DNA of 64,000 nt from Ilex aquifolium (lineage: Eukaryota; Streptophyta; Magnoliopsida; Aquifoliales; Aquifoliaceae). Below, piece after piece: positions 21,630 through 32,071 of this stretch. The stretch covers positions 44,542,642 to 44,606,641 of the forward strand of contig OX637394.1 in NCBI GenBank assembly GCA_951799425.1. Direction: 5' to 3'. The position numbers and the translations under genes are program-made. The number at the start of each line of letters is the position of its first letter. The first letter of the stretch is position 1. Under the pieces are notes generated by a model. It searched no databases. It had not been told where the DNA came from and was given only the letters and a program-made list of their open reading frames with translations.

Positions 21630-22245
21630 GTTTGGGCAGGAAAAAGGAAGATCAAAGGAACGATAGAGAGGAGGAACACCAGTCAAACACTCTCTAATAA
21701 CCCTAGGGTCAGCACAATAGCTTCCAACAACGAGTATGTGCACAATAGAACTCCAATCCACAAAATGGGGAAGAGGAGACAAACAACAATCACAGGACCA
21801 GAAGTAAAAGAACCTATGAGCCCAGAAACGCAACAACCACCACGAACTCAAAGGATCCAGAACGAGAAAAGATGAAAAGCGAACAGGAAAAACGTACCTA
21901 GCTAGGAAAAAGAAACGAGCAACAATCCAGAGCGAAATTGAAGGAAGAAAGCACCGCAGATCCTCAAGTCGAACACAAAGACTCGATTTTGGGCGAGAAT
22001 CAGAAAACTTCAAGCTGGAAAATCGAAAATCGAAAGGAAAGAAGTTGAACAGTGGGAAGAGGCGGTTCAGATAGCCATTTAGGTATTTAAAGCTTGAGAG
22101 ACGTGGGCTGAAAAGTGCGCGGGAATCGAGGAAAGCCATGATTGCTGCGAACCGTCAAAGGGCTTCAGTCACGTGCAAGTCAGGGTCAGCCACGCGCAGA
22201 TCTAGCTCGGTTTAAAAACAGCTCAGCCCTTGCCCAAGCTCGCTT
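21630..22245. other. 3' non-coding region of the retrotransposon
   Basis: Probable promoter and leader of antisense gene A, lying just inside the PPT and 3' LTR. The antisense reading stays open here without ATG support, so I did not extend the gene into it. Confidence 0.45.
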
Positions 22246-22263
22246 GAGGTAGGGGTTGGGGGG
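22246..22263 (+). promoter_or_regulatory. polypurine tract
   Basis: GAGGTAGGGGTTGGGGGG ends 4 nt before the 3' LTR. It is purine-rich with three T interruptions, the expected plus-strand primer site. Confidence 0.8.
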
Positions 22264-22267
22264 CAAC

Positions 22268-22988
22268 TGATGATACCTAAAATAAACTCTAAGCACGAGC
22301 TCAGAAAATGAGCCCAGCTCGGGAGGTCAGGTAAGATATGCAGAGCTCGTCCAGCCACAGTCAGAGCTCGTCCAGCCATAGTTGGAGCTCCCCCCAAGTG
22401 AAATGATATGGGAAGCAGTGAGGGGACAACAAGATGACAGCGAACACCTCCGAAGTAATAGCCAAGCTGAAATTAAGGCATAAAACCCTTAACCAACCAG
22501 GATCATCGCTAAAGATTAAGGAGGATCCCACGATAGAAGACAAAGATCTCGGGATGAAGTCCGTTAAACCAGCCGTGTGGAGTTTAGGTAACTCCTCGAT
22601 GAGGGAGAGTAAGGAGGAAAAAGATCCCTTCATTATAGGAAGTAAAATCGGATTAGAGGTAAGCAAGAGGCTATAAGAGCAGGGTAAGCCTCCATTGAGA
22701 GGGGGATATAGGCAATAGAGCCAAGAGTAACCCTAATTTCCTCCACACTACATTGTAACACACCCAACGCAATCAATAAGAAAATAGGAGCAAGAGTCTC
22801 CATTGAAGAGTGGACTAGCCGAGCTCTCAGGCCGGTGAACCACTGTAATGTCATTGTGTTCATTTCCCTTTCCTCAATTTTCCTAAGCATCTACCAACAT
22901 TTTTGCATGAGCCTTGTAGCTCAGACACCACACTTGATTTCAGGCACACTCATACCCTTTGCTCATCTTCGGTAGATTAACACCATCA
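22268..22988 (+). repeat. 3' LTR
   Basis: 721 bp. It differs from the 5' LTR by about 14 substitutions and one extra T near 22866. It is followed directly by the target duplication GATAC. Confidence 0.95.
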
Positions 22989-23089
22989 GATACTATGTTA
23001 AACAATGTAACCAACTACTAGAAAATCTTTAACTTATTAGAGAGTCTAACTTACTTATCTTTAATTATCCGTGAACTTGTGTTTGTTGC

Positions 23090-23424
23090 AGAGATGGGGC
23101 AGAGCTGATTTGGACGATGTAAATATTAGTGAAGAACAATACTGGGAATCTCAAACTCAAGATTTTAAGTCATTTCAACAGCACCTCAAAGTGGTAGAGA
23201 TTAAGGTCTATGGCAGTGAGATACACCAAAGCACCATCAATATGGTCAAGATCTTTCTCAGGCATGGAACACTAGTATTGAAGGAGATGACCTTGAGTTC
23301 ACAAAATGCTGATCCCATGGATCTTCTGGCAGAAACCATTGGCTCTCAGATAATTGATCTGCCAATGGAATATAAACTTGATTTAGGAGTTATATCTGAT
23401 AAATGTGTAGCGGAAGAAATGTGA
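23090..23424 (+). pseudogene. FBD domain, last exon of the split F-box-family gene
   Basis: A good acceptor (TGTTTGTTGCAG) precedes AGATGGGGC. The exon reads VNISEEQYWESQTQDFKSF, then HLKVVEIKVYGSEI, then a LVLKEMTL strand, the FBD signature (YW-E-Q, then a hydrophobic K-V-x-I strand). It ends with TGA at 23422-23424. This exon itself is open and carries no lesion. With the 5' part at 7581-8279 it makes one gene whose last intron now holds 14 kb of retrotransposon. Confidence 0.75.
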
Positions 23425-23973
23425 CATTGGGTAGAAGACACGAGTAATAATATCAATATAATGTAAATTCTTCAAGTAATAGATGAGTAGAGTCTTAATA
23501 TTTTTAAGGTTTACAAGAATTAGTCGAGGTTAGGCTTGTTAACGAAAGGTGTAATACTACTGAGCATTAGATCAGTTGGTGAAAGACTGTTCTAGCTTAA
23601 CCAAGGTCTCTGGTTCGACTCTTGGGAACGTAACTGCGTTCGGTAGGGAGAGCTTTGCCGCCCTTGTGGTCCCACCCGGCTCGAATCCGGATTAGTCGGA
23701 GCCCAATATGGCTTTCGGATACCGGATGATCTGACCAAAAAAAAAAAGTGTAATGAAGGCTCTTTTTTGAAATCTATATAAATAGAATATGTATTTTGGT
23801 TTGGTGTCGTAAATAAGTAGAGTTGGAAAGTCTATTTTGAGTGTGATCGTAGTCCACTTGAATGGAAATTAGTTTACTTTGAATGTTCAATCTCCTCTTC
23901 TACTTCTTTCTATTGTATTTTCTTGTCCTCTTGATACTAACAAAATGGTATTCCAACTATTCAAGTTATTACA
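23425..23973 (+). mobile_element. decayed copia-type LTR fragment (SINE nested)
   Basis: Similar along its length to 41455-41840: GTTTACAAGAATTAGTCGAGG, the TATA string TCTATATAAATAGA, AAATAAGTAGAGTTG, TTGAATG...AAT and a CTCATCT/CTCTTCT tract. It is followed by a degenerate PBS-like TGTTATGAGAGCCA (23980-23993), compare TGGTATCAGAGCC used by copia elements. Removing the SINE at 23556-23747 restores the similarity. Confidence 0.6.
23556..23747 (+). mobile_element. tRNA-derived SINE
   Basis: A box TAGATCAGTTGGT (23568-23580), B box GGTTCGACT (23612-23620), body CGGCTCGAATCCGGATTAGT, tail ACCGGATG...ACC followed by A11. GTGTAAT is duplicated at 23549-23555 and 23748-23754. Confidence 0.85.
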
Positions 23974-23993
23974 ATAAATTGTTATGAGAGCCA

Positions 23994-24968
23994 ATTTTGT
24001 GAATCCAGATTTTGATGCCTGATTTATTCAAAGTAGTTTTTCTAAGTGTCTACCAAAACATGCGTTATACAAGAATTTTTTTTTTTTTTTTTTAAGTTTT
24101 TGAAGTCTAACTCATGCATTATATAACCCAGTTTTAGTTGTGATATATCTAGTTTGGTCAGACTAATGGGCCTTTGCTCCAATAGTACTATTTGGTTTGT
24201 GAAGGTTTTGTCTTCTTGATGTCAAATGTACAAGTCTCCCTTCCCCTTCCCCTTCCCAAAAAAAAAAAAAATCTAGTTTGGTCCTAGAACTATACTAATT
24301 GTGTCAATTAAGCCTCTCAATTATATTTTGTATCAATTTAGTCTCTAAACTATGCAATCTGACTCAATGTGACTCTTTTGTTTAAATTTTCCATTAACTT
24401 TAACGAAAATCCTTACGGCAAATTTAGACGAAACTATTTTATTAAGTCAGATTGCATAGTTTAAGGGTTGGGTAATACTATGCTTCGTAAATTTTTTTAT
24501 CAAATCTTCATCTCAAATGATGTGACAATTTTTCACCATGAGATAAGCGGATCCCATTAATATTCAATGACGGAGATTTGGTAAACATAACATTTTCCTT
24601 CGGGGCTCGACACAAAATATAGTTTAGAGACTTAATTTACAAAATTAATATATTTTAGGTTCCATTTTGTCAGAGTGTGTGTGTGAGAGAGAGAGAGAGA
24701 GAGTTATTCATCTTGATAGCACAACTAAAGTCTAAAACTGTGGTTGGGCTCTCTATGAAAATGCATCCAAATTAGAACAAAGACATATTTACACCACAAA
24801 GATCCCATATGATCTGCATACGAAAAACCAAAACAAATACACAGTTCAAGTTTCTAATTTGATTGCATTCTCTTTCAGATTTTCAGCAACAAATCATAAT
24901 AGAAAGAAAAAAAAAAAGCTTTTGCCCACCAATCTTATTGAACAATTAACATGATCATCACCTGAACA
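23994..24968. other. intergenic with MITE relics
   Basis: Contains a degraded inverted repeat around 24472-24597 (GTAATACTATG...CATAACATTTTCC) and GTCCTAGAACTATACTAATT-type sequence related to the 49230-49563 family. A (GA)n tract lies near 24688-24701. No gene is seen. Confidence 0.45.
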
Positions 24969-25340
24969 TTATTTCCAATCAAACCATGATGATCTCTTGA
25001 GTTCTTGTTGCAGAGAATGTTCAAGCCAAGCCTCGGACTCCATCATAAGCTCAGGACTCAATCTGAACATGAGCACACAAAACTCCATCTGATCAAGAGC
25101 TCCATCACCATCAATATCACCTTCTCTCACCATACTCATCAGCTCATCGTCTCTCAAATCCTGCAACCCTAGAAGAGCAGAGTTCTTCTTCAAGCTCTCA
25201 AAAGTGATGACCCCTTTGTCACTGTCCATCAACAGGCTAAACCCATTACACAGCTCTCTTATCAGACCATCACCACCCAGATTATCAGCCATCATTGGCA
25301 ACATATCTTGAAAATCATCACTACCCTTTGGCCCTGCCAT
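24969..25340 (-). CDS. PBP1: EF-hand calcium sensor, PBP1/KIC-like
   Basis: Single-exon, 123-residue protein starting at ATG 25340 (MAGPKGSDDFQDMLP). Features match the small plant PINOID-binding PBP1 / KCBP-interacting KIC family: GLIRELCNGFSLLMD near residues 26-40, a degenerate first EF-hand (DSDKGVITFESL), the VREGDIDGDGALDQMEF segment with one canonical 12-residue loop (D-I-D-G-D-G-A-L-D-Q-M-E), and FCVLMFRLSPELM. In Arabidopsis these proteins bind Ca2+ through the single good EF-hand and modulate the PINOID kinase or the kinesin-like KCBP. That role is carried over by family resemblance only. Length and lack of introns are typical. I see no lesion. The paralogue (PBP1 versus KIC) is uncertain, with a lean to PBP1 from the N-terminal half. 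Confidence 0.88.
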   Translation of the reverse strand: MAGPKGSDDFQDMLPMMADNLGGDGLIRELCNGFSLLMDSDKGVITFESLKKNSALLGLQDLRDDELMSMVREGDIDGDGALDQMEFCVLMFRLSPELMMESEAWLEHSLQQELKRSSWFDWK

Positions 25341-26115
25341 TGTTGATGGAGTTTCTTTTAGATAGAGAAAGAAAGTAGTTTTAGACAGATAAGAGTGGGA
25401 ATGGATTGGAGGGGAGAGGAGAGGACTCGGGTGGGTTTAATAGATTGTAAAAATGGGAAGACATTCGAGGAAGGAGAGGTGGGTAATGGCTCATGAGCCG
25501 TCAGCAATGGATGACAACCAATTTACAGATAATTTTTGCAGGTCGGCTTTGATTCTTGCGTTGTGTACTGCATTGAATTTCCTCTCTCTTTCTCTTGGAA
25601 GCCTATCAGGTAGTCAACTCTGTCAAGGTCATAATCGTCATTTGAGGTTTGTTAAGTCGTCATTAAAAAAATATATATATATTTGTACTCAAAAACATTA
25701 TTCTCTCAACTTACAAACTTCTTAATGTTACACAATTTTGTTAATTCACATTTATCTCTTTTTTATTTTTTTCATCTATTTTAATCTTAAATTATATAAT
25801 AAAAATAAAAATAAAAATAAAGTATTATTTAAAATATAAATATTACACAATTAATACTCCATTTTTAATATTAAGGAATACTTAAATATGAGATTATTGC
25901 TAGTTTTATAATGTATTTTATTTTATAGTTGTATGCTTTTTTGACCTCAGATACAGTCCATTCTAGCCTGACAATTGTCTCACTCACAATACAATTCCAA
26001 ACACTAGAATCCAAGTTATGACGGAGGATGAATAATGTGGTGTGAAAGTTGAGTTGTGTCTAAATTTTTAGTCATCAAAATTTGTTGCATCACAGGGGTC
26101 TGAGACTAGGGTATA
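25341..26115. other. upstream region of the EF-hand gene
   Basis: A CT-rich leader (minus strand) directly before the ATG, then AT-rich DNA. No second gene is supported; the ORF at 25453-25725 is in the presumed promoter and has no recognisable domain. Confidence 0.5.
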
Positions 26116-26123
26116 CTTTAGAA

Positions 26124-26971
26124 CATAGTTATTAGAATCGGACCGGATAACGAATCGGTAAAAGGACCGGATCCATAATTCATTGATTTAATTGTTGGAT
26201 TAACTGGTCGGATCGGTTGTATAATAAAAAAATCATAAATATTATTAATAATGATGAATATATTAATAATTTTGAATAGGTACAAAAAAAATATTTTTAT
26301 ACTATAATGGATCAAATAAGAAATTAAGAACCAAAAAGAAATCACAAATCACTTCTTTTCTGAAACAATTTATAAAATCTAATAGAATATTAACAATCAA
26401 CACATATCAGTCTCCTCATGAAACAAGCTCCACATGAAACCATGAAACCACCTCTTCATGAAACCGATCACTATTAGACATCGAAGATAGGAACACAAGA
26501 ATAGTGAAGATAGGATGAAACTGATCAGCCTCCTCATCGCGACTCCCCAAAGATGATGTATGTTTGCGCAATAAGCCAACAACGTACACATAGACAAATG
26601 ATAGACAGAGAGAAAAGACTCAAGTGGATAGAATAGATAGAGATTTTCAGTGGGTGCTGAGATCAGATGGACTGTAGGCAGCGATCAAATAGACTGGAGA
26701 AAGAGAGGAAGAAATGGAGTGGAGACGAAGGGGACTCAACTGGATTTAAGGCAAAATTAGGAATTTTGGGCATTTTATAGAAATGGCAGTAGAATCGGCC
26801 GATTTGACAAAACCATCCGGTTCACGGTTTTTGTCAAAAATCGGTCGGTTCGACGATTTTATTCTGGTTTAATTGCCTAGGAGGTCCAATTCAAGAACCG
26901 GACCGACTGAAGTCCCAGTTCACGATCCAACCGCTCGAACCGGCCGGTCCAGTCTGGTTCTGATAACACTA
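26124..26971. mobile_element. non-autonomous hAT-like element
   Basis: Left end CATAGTTATTAGAATCGGAC and right end reverse-complemented TAGTGTTATCAGAACCAGAC share the core GTTATNAGAANCNGAC. Flanks CTTTAGAA (26116-26123) and GTTTAGAG (26972-26979) agree at 6 of 8. Subterminal regions carry repeated CCGG/GGTCCGG blocks. Interior has no recognisable gene. Confidence 0.7.
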
Positions 26972-27275
26972 GTTTAGAGTATCGTAATGTGGACGAAAAT
27001 AATTTTGTCAAATTTAATAATAAATTTGGATGAAAATGTCATATTAATAGAAACGTTATAATTTAAGGGTTAAATTAACATAAAGTGTAATTTAAGAACT
27101 TGATTAACACATAATATAATTCAACGGCCAAACAAATGGTTAACCCTTTTTATTTTAAGGGACTAACTGAATAATGCCTTGAAAAGATTTTTGTTTCAAG
27201 GGACTAACTAAATATTGCCTTGAAAATTTAACAAAAACAAAGTTTCACAAGAGTGTAGTGGGGAAATGGTGCGAC

Positions 27276-27929
27276 TAGAGGTGTCTATGGGCCGGGCTAG
27301 GCCTGCAAAAAAAATTTGGCTCGGACCTGGGTAGGGTAGGCCCAAATTATTACTCAAACAAGTTATTAGATGGGCTAAGTTGGGCTGGACTAGATTTCGA
27401 GTAGGGGTAGACTATCCGCAACCCAACCCGTCACTCATTGAGCGGGCCTATTGTGCGGGTCTTTATACATATATAATTTTATTTAAAAAGTTTTCAACTT
27501 AATATTTTTATAAATTATATTGTTGAATTAAAAGTAGAGTTAAAATAGATAAAAATAAAAAAATAATGAATAAATTTATTTATGAATAAGGGAGGAACTT
27601 AACTTTTTTTTTTTTGAATTTAGCATTGTGTGCACCTAACTTTTTTTTTTTAGAGGTATATATTTCTACCAAATTTTCAAAGTTTCAATAGTCAACTTTT
27701 TTTCAAACAATTGGGTGGAAAGGCAGAGGGGCTCTTGGATAGGATTTTAATAGGTTTTTGAAGGCAGGCTCATGGGTCGGGTAATGTGTTTGAGGGCAAG
27801 CCCAAACCTTCTCTTGAATGATATTGAGCTTGAGTTTAGATGGGCGAACATCGGACTTATCGGACTTCAGACTTATTTTTGGGCTAAATAAAGAGACCCG
27901 TGGGTCAATCCGACCTATGAACATCCCTA
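27276..27929. mobile_element. non-autonomous hAT-type element
   Basis: Left end TAGAGGTGTCTATGGGCCGG; right end reverse-complemented TAGGGATGTTCATAGGTCGG. Flanks GGTGCGAC (27268-27275) and GGTGGGAC (27930-27937) agree at 7 of 8. Subterminal GGGC/GCCC-rich repeats surround an AT-rich core. Confidence 0.82.
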
Positions 27930-27985
27930 GGTGGGACTGAGGGAGGATTGGGCCATAGCCCCTTCTACCAATGTAGCTTGGCTAC

Positions 27986-28750
27986 TGATGTCACTCGAAA
28001 ATACTCAGCCCAAGTCCAAATCAATGTTTCACAAGATGAGAAAGAGTAGTATGAATGTTCTAAGCTAACAGAGAAAATATATAAGATCAAAAACCAATAT
28101 GGAATTGGTTCACCCTAGCCGAAAGATAAGGACTACATCCACTATAATGGAGGTTCTTGCTCCGTAGGGTTTATATTATTTGAACAAGAAGATTACAGTG
28201 AGATTCTTAGCTTAGAGCTTTACTGAGCAATACCTTGTGAGTAGAGGTTTTTCAGATAGATTTTACGTTGTGTCATGGTGTTCTATTTATACCAGTGGTT
28301 ATCTAGGGTTTTCTGCGATCTCCTTCTTCCTTTGATTGATTATGTGGTCTTCTCTTTTTTGTCTTGTAGTGGCGACCGTTACCCTGACACAAGCCATATC
28401 CATGGTTCTTCAATGGAATATGCACAAATATTCCCTTTACCAATGAGTACACGTTCGTTAGAGGCTCCATAAACTGTCCCCTGGACACGTGGAGTGATGT
28501 GGGGTATTCAGGGTCTAGTAAATACCGAGCTTCTTGCTCCTGAGCTGATTACTGTTGAGCTTGTTACAACTGAGCAAGATTGTGCCGAGCTGGACTTTTT
28601 GATGGGCTCCCTCCTTTGGATTATGACCCATTCTTTATTGCGGAGCAGAGGGGTTGTGGATGGGTCTCTTGGGCCGTCATGCAATCGTTGGGCCCATTAA
28701 ATGTTTTGAGTTTATGATGGGTAGCCCACTCCAAAATCTTACCATTATCA
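27986..28750 (+). mobile_element. solo LTR
   Basis: Starts TGATGTCACTCG and ends ACCATTATCA, flanked by a perfect 5-bp repeat GCTAC (27981-27985, 28751-28755). No internal retrotransposon sequence adjoins either end. Termini and the GAGCTG/GAGCTT-rich right half recall the 8894-22988 LTR family, so it is probably a relative. Its orientation is inferred from that similarity. Confidence 0.75.
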
Positions 28751-29161
28751 GCTACCAATACCTTAGATCCATCACTCTAGAAGAAATGTGTTATTAAAAA
28801 AAAAAAAAAACTTCTATTTTGGAAAGTAAAATTTGAACTTTGCACATGAGATTAATCATAGATTATACTATGAAAGGTTTTTGTCTTATTTAAGTTTTAT
28901 CGTGTTAAAATCTCATTAGTATTTACTCAACTCATTTATAACCGCGAGTTTCTAAATTTGTATCATGTTGAATTCGTGACAAATTTTTATTGATTCATTT
29001 ATGTGACACGTTTAATGAGTCCACATGTTTATCATTTGAACAAGAAAAAAGCTAATTAGAAACCCTACTTAAGTGTTAATTTCATGTTGAATTTGCAGAT
29101 TTTGTCACGGTCATCTCACTTAATAGACAGTGCATGTTGTTGACTTGGCAGGGGTTAAAAT

Positions 29162-30872
29162 TAGGCCTAACGACGGATCGAGTTTGGATTAAATTTTAGT
29201 TTCATCTGAATTTGAATTCAATTTCAAAAGTTCGATTTGAATTTGATCCGATAATTCGACGAATTTTATTTCCATGGTCCATTTCCGAATTCATAAACAA
29301 TCTAGAATCTGATCCAATTTAAATAACTTAATTAACTAAATTTTAACAAATTATACTTAAATATCAATTAATTTTTTTAAATAATCACTTGATTTCATTA
29401 ATATTAATATAGAAATATATAAATAATTCGTATCGGCTCATAATCAGGTCGAATATATATATATATTTAAATCCGAATCCGTTGAATATAAGATATAGAA
29501 TTCAAATTCGTATTCGTATTCGAATTATCGTTAAAAAATATTAATCCATATTTCAACTAATCAAATAAAAATTTAAATTAAATTCGGATCAAAATTCAAT
29601 CTATCAACACATGTAGTTACAACTTGGAAGTCTCAATAGGAAAAAAGTTGATGTCTATGACAAACTTTTGGGATTTAAATAAGAAAAATTCTGCATAATC
29701 CAAATGAAATTCAAAAAGTTGTAATAAAAATGCATATTATCTCTTGGATGAGTGTGGGATAAGTGAGTCCCACTGAAAAAATTGGTGGGACTCACTCATT
29801 CAAAAAATGATATGCATTTAAGTTATAACTTTTTAAATTTCATTTAAATTTTGTAATATTACTCTTTAAATAATACCATGATTTGTGTGTGAACTTTTGG
29901 AAGAGATGAGTTGAAAAGTTGGCTGCTTAATTTGCCTGCGGGACTGATTGTTGCCGCTTACGCGACAAGTTCGAATTCAACTTGACATTCTTTTCCTAGT
30001 TTATGCTTGCCGACGAATCCACATTTTCAACCATACACTGTTTTTGAGAGTTAAATTTACTCTAATACATTTTTTTTTAACTCTTTTCTTATTACATTAT
30101 TTATTATCTATTCAAGTGGAATTTATTGTATACAAGTAAGTCCATCATTTATCAATAGTGAATTCCTCATTTATTGACAGTGGATGATGTGTCAAAAAAA
30201 AATTGAAAACAAAATATATTTAGAAATGATCTGAATTCTAATTTCTGATACCCACCAATGGCCAATGTTCATTCTACATTTTATTTTTTATTACACCACC
30301 TCATTAATGCTAGCTTCTTAAACAAACCTAATCTTTGGGGTCGATTTTGACTCATTTGAAATAATTGGTATTTAAAACTAAATTGAGTATAATTAAATTT
30401 TTATACTCATTTATTGGTGGTTACATGCACTTTAAATTGTAATTAAAACTTGTGATATGAAATTAATTAAATTATTAATGAGATTGTAATTAAAACTTGT
30501 ATATACATTAAATTAGCTAAATTAAAACTTGTGATATGAAATTGTAATTAAATTATAATTGTATATATATACACACTTAGTTAAATTATTAATGTGGTTG
30601 ATATGAAATTATTAAACATAAATTATTGAATATAATGATTGGTTGATTAAATTAGGTTGAAAATTAACTTAAATTTGAAAAAATTATTAAATTTTTATGA
30701 AATTTTATTGGGATTCAAATTTTCGTTTCGGATCAGATATTTGATTATTAACAAATGCGAATGTGGATTAAGATTCTAAAATTTGTCGAGTAAACGAATC
30801 GGATTTAAAACTTAAATTTTTTATCAAATTCAAATTTAAACAAATTCAAGATCCGATCTGTTCACATTTCTA
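29162..30872. mobile_element. possible older hAT-type element (composite)
   Basis: The left edge TAGGCCTAACGACGGATCGA and the right edge reverse-complemented TAGAAATGTGAACAGATCGG share the hAT-like TAG start and GATCGGATC-type subterminal motifs with the element at 17-605. Flanking 8-mers agree poorly (4 of 8). A hairpin MITE sits inside. The rest is AT-rich and without genes. Confidence 0.4.
29682..29864. mobile_element. hairpin MITE
   Basis: Two arms of about 85 bp pair around the centre (GTGAGTCCCAC ... GTGGGACTCAC, AAATGCATAT ... ATATGCATTT, AAATGAAATT ... AATTTCATTT). TTTAAATA is repeated at 29674-29681 and 29865-29872. No ORF; superfamily not assigned. Confidence 0.7.
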
Positions 30873-31386
30873 GTCTTAACTTCTTACTCTCTAGCTTATC
30901 TAGTCATACTCTTAGGTTAAACCCTACTTGTAAGCTGTATGCATTTCTAAATGTAGCTTAGCTTGAATTGAGGGGTAAGATACATTAAGTTCCTCCTGAC
31001 TAAGTGTAATTCTATTTTTATTATTAATATAATTACACTCTTGTACCGCCAAGATTTAACCAAAAAAAAAGGTTAAACCCTAATTAATAATCAACAACCA
31101 GTTATGTGATTACATTTTTAAGAGAAAGTGTGGTTAACAAATGCAATTTCTACAAAAAGCGTGGTCACAAATCATATTTTAAAAAATTATTATAATTTGA
31201 TAAATAAATTTAAAAGTATTATATTTTGATACTTAATTATATTCGCAAAGTGTCAGACTTTAATAATTAATTTTATGAATTTATATATTTAAATGGCCAC
31301 TCACAAAATGCTAAAATGGGAACAAATATTATAAATCAGACTGTAATCACTTATCTCCTATAATAGCCGGCCACGTAAGATGCATT

Positions 31387-31392
31387 CACGTG
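31387..31392. promoter_or_regulatory. G-box (CACGTG)
   Basis: Perfect CACGTG 680 bp upstream of the B-box gene ATG. G-boxes are bound by bZIP (HY5) and bHLH (PIF) factors, which are known to control BBX28-31 class genes in Arabidopsis. Function here is inferred. Confidence 0.45.
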
Positions 31393-31611
31393 TGATTGCC
31401 ACGACAGCATCCTGGAACACTCTCCATTCGCCTGGATTGTACGTGAGATATCATGGTGCAATGAAATGTTAGAGCGTGTTACACACACAATCACAATCGC
31501 GCGTGGGGACAACATTTACCTTATCCTCTTAAAGATTTGGCCGATTATTCGACGCCGAAAATAAGAAAGAAGATAATTACATGTGTGGTCCCCACAATGG
31601 CAGGTGCAAAT

Positions 31612-31617
31612 CACGTG
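31612..31617. promoter_or_regulatory. G-box (CACGTG)
   Basis: Second perfect CACGTG, in context ATCACGTGGTCC, 455 bp upstream of the ATG. Confidence 0.5.
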
Positions 31618-32071
31618 GTCCAATACCAACAAGAGGGACCATATCAATCCACGTAAGCGAATCAGAATCTCCCAACACCGTCACTTAGCCATGTAGACGC
31701 CAGGTCACACTAGACCACTTAAAAATATCCTGTCCGAAGCAAAGGAAACAACAGCCCCAAGCCAAGTGGTTCATATAGACCACACAACCTCTTGTTCCCT
31801 CTTGTACTGACACCTGGCACTCTTGCTCACCATTGAAAAACCTCGGTGTAGGCTTGGACATATGAAATGATTCTTTTATCCCTACTCTAACCTCTACTAC
31901 CTTTGGTAATATCGTTATTTTGAGTACAATCGGGGGGGTTGGAATAGATGACTGCAAGTTGGGGTTTGTACTTGTTTTAGCATTTTCCTTTATCATTTGA
32001 AATATTGCTGAACATCAATTCAAAAGCTGTTTGAGAGATAGAGAGAGAGAGAGTGAAAGAGCTGTTTGAGG

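Larger units (their letters stand above)
8894..22988 (+). mobile_element. Ty3/gypsy LTR retrotransposon, Tat-type (dual RNase H), 14.1 kb
   Basis: Direct LTRs at 8894-9613 and 22268-22988 begin TGATGATACC and end ACACCATCA. The 5-mer GATAC flanks the element at 8889-8893 and 22989-22993. Internal order is PBS, gag, PR, RT, RNase H, a second archaeal-type RNase H, INT, a palindromic tandem repeat, two antisense genes, PPT. The second RNase H and the long 3' region with antisense ORFs fit the Tat lineage (Retand/Ogre/Grande relatives). By eye the LTRs differ by 14 substitutions (12 transitions) and one indel, about 2%. At an assumed 1.3e-8 per site per year that is somewhat under one million years. 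Coding regions carry several stops and frameshifts, so this copy is non-autonomous. Confidence 0.95.
30873..32071 (+). promoter_or_regulatory. upstream region of the B-box gene
   Basis: Gene-free. The proximal part has ACGT-core elements in several places, among them the G-boxes listed separately, and a (GA)n tract at about 32033-32053 in the presumed 5' UTR. The ORF on the minus strand at 31685-31996 is not supported. Confidence 0.5.

Noticed and set aside
23556..23640. tRNA gene (A and B boxes present)
   Set aside because: No cloverleaf; the body, A tail and target duplication make it a SINE.
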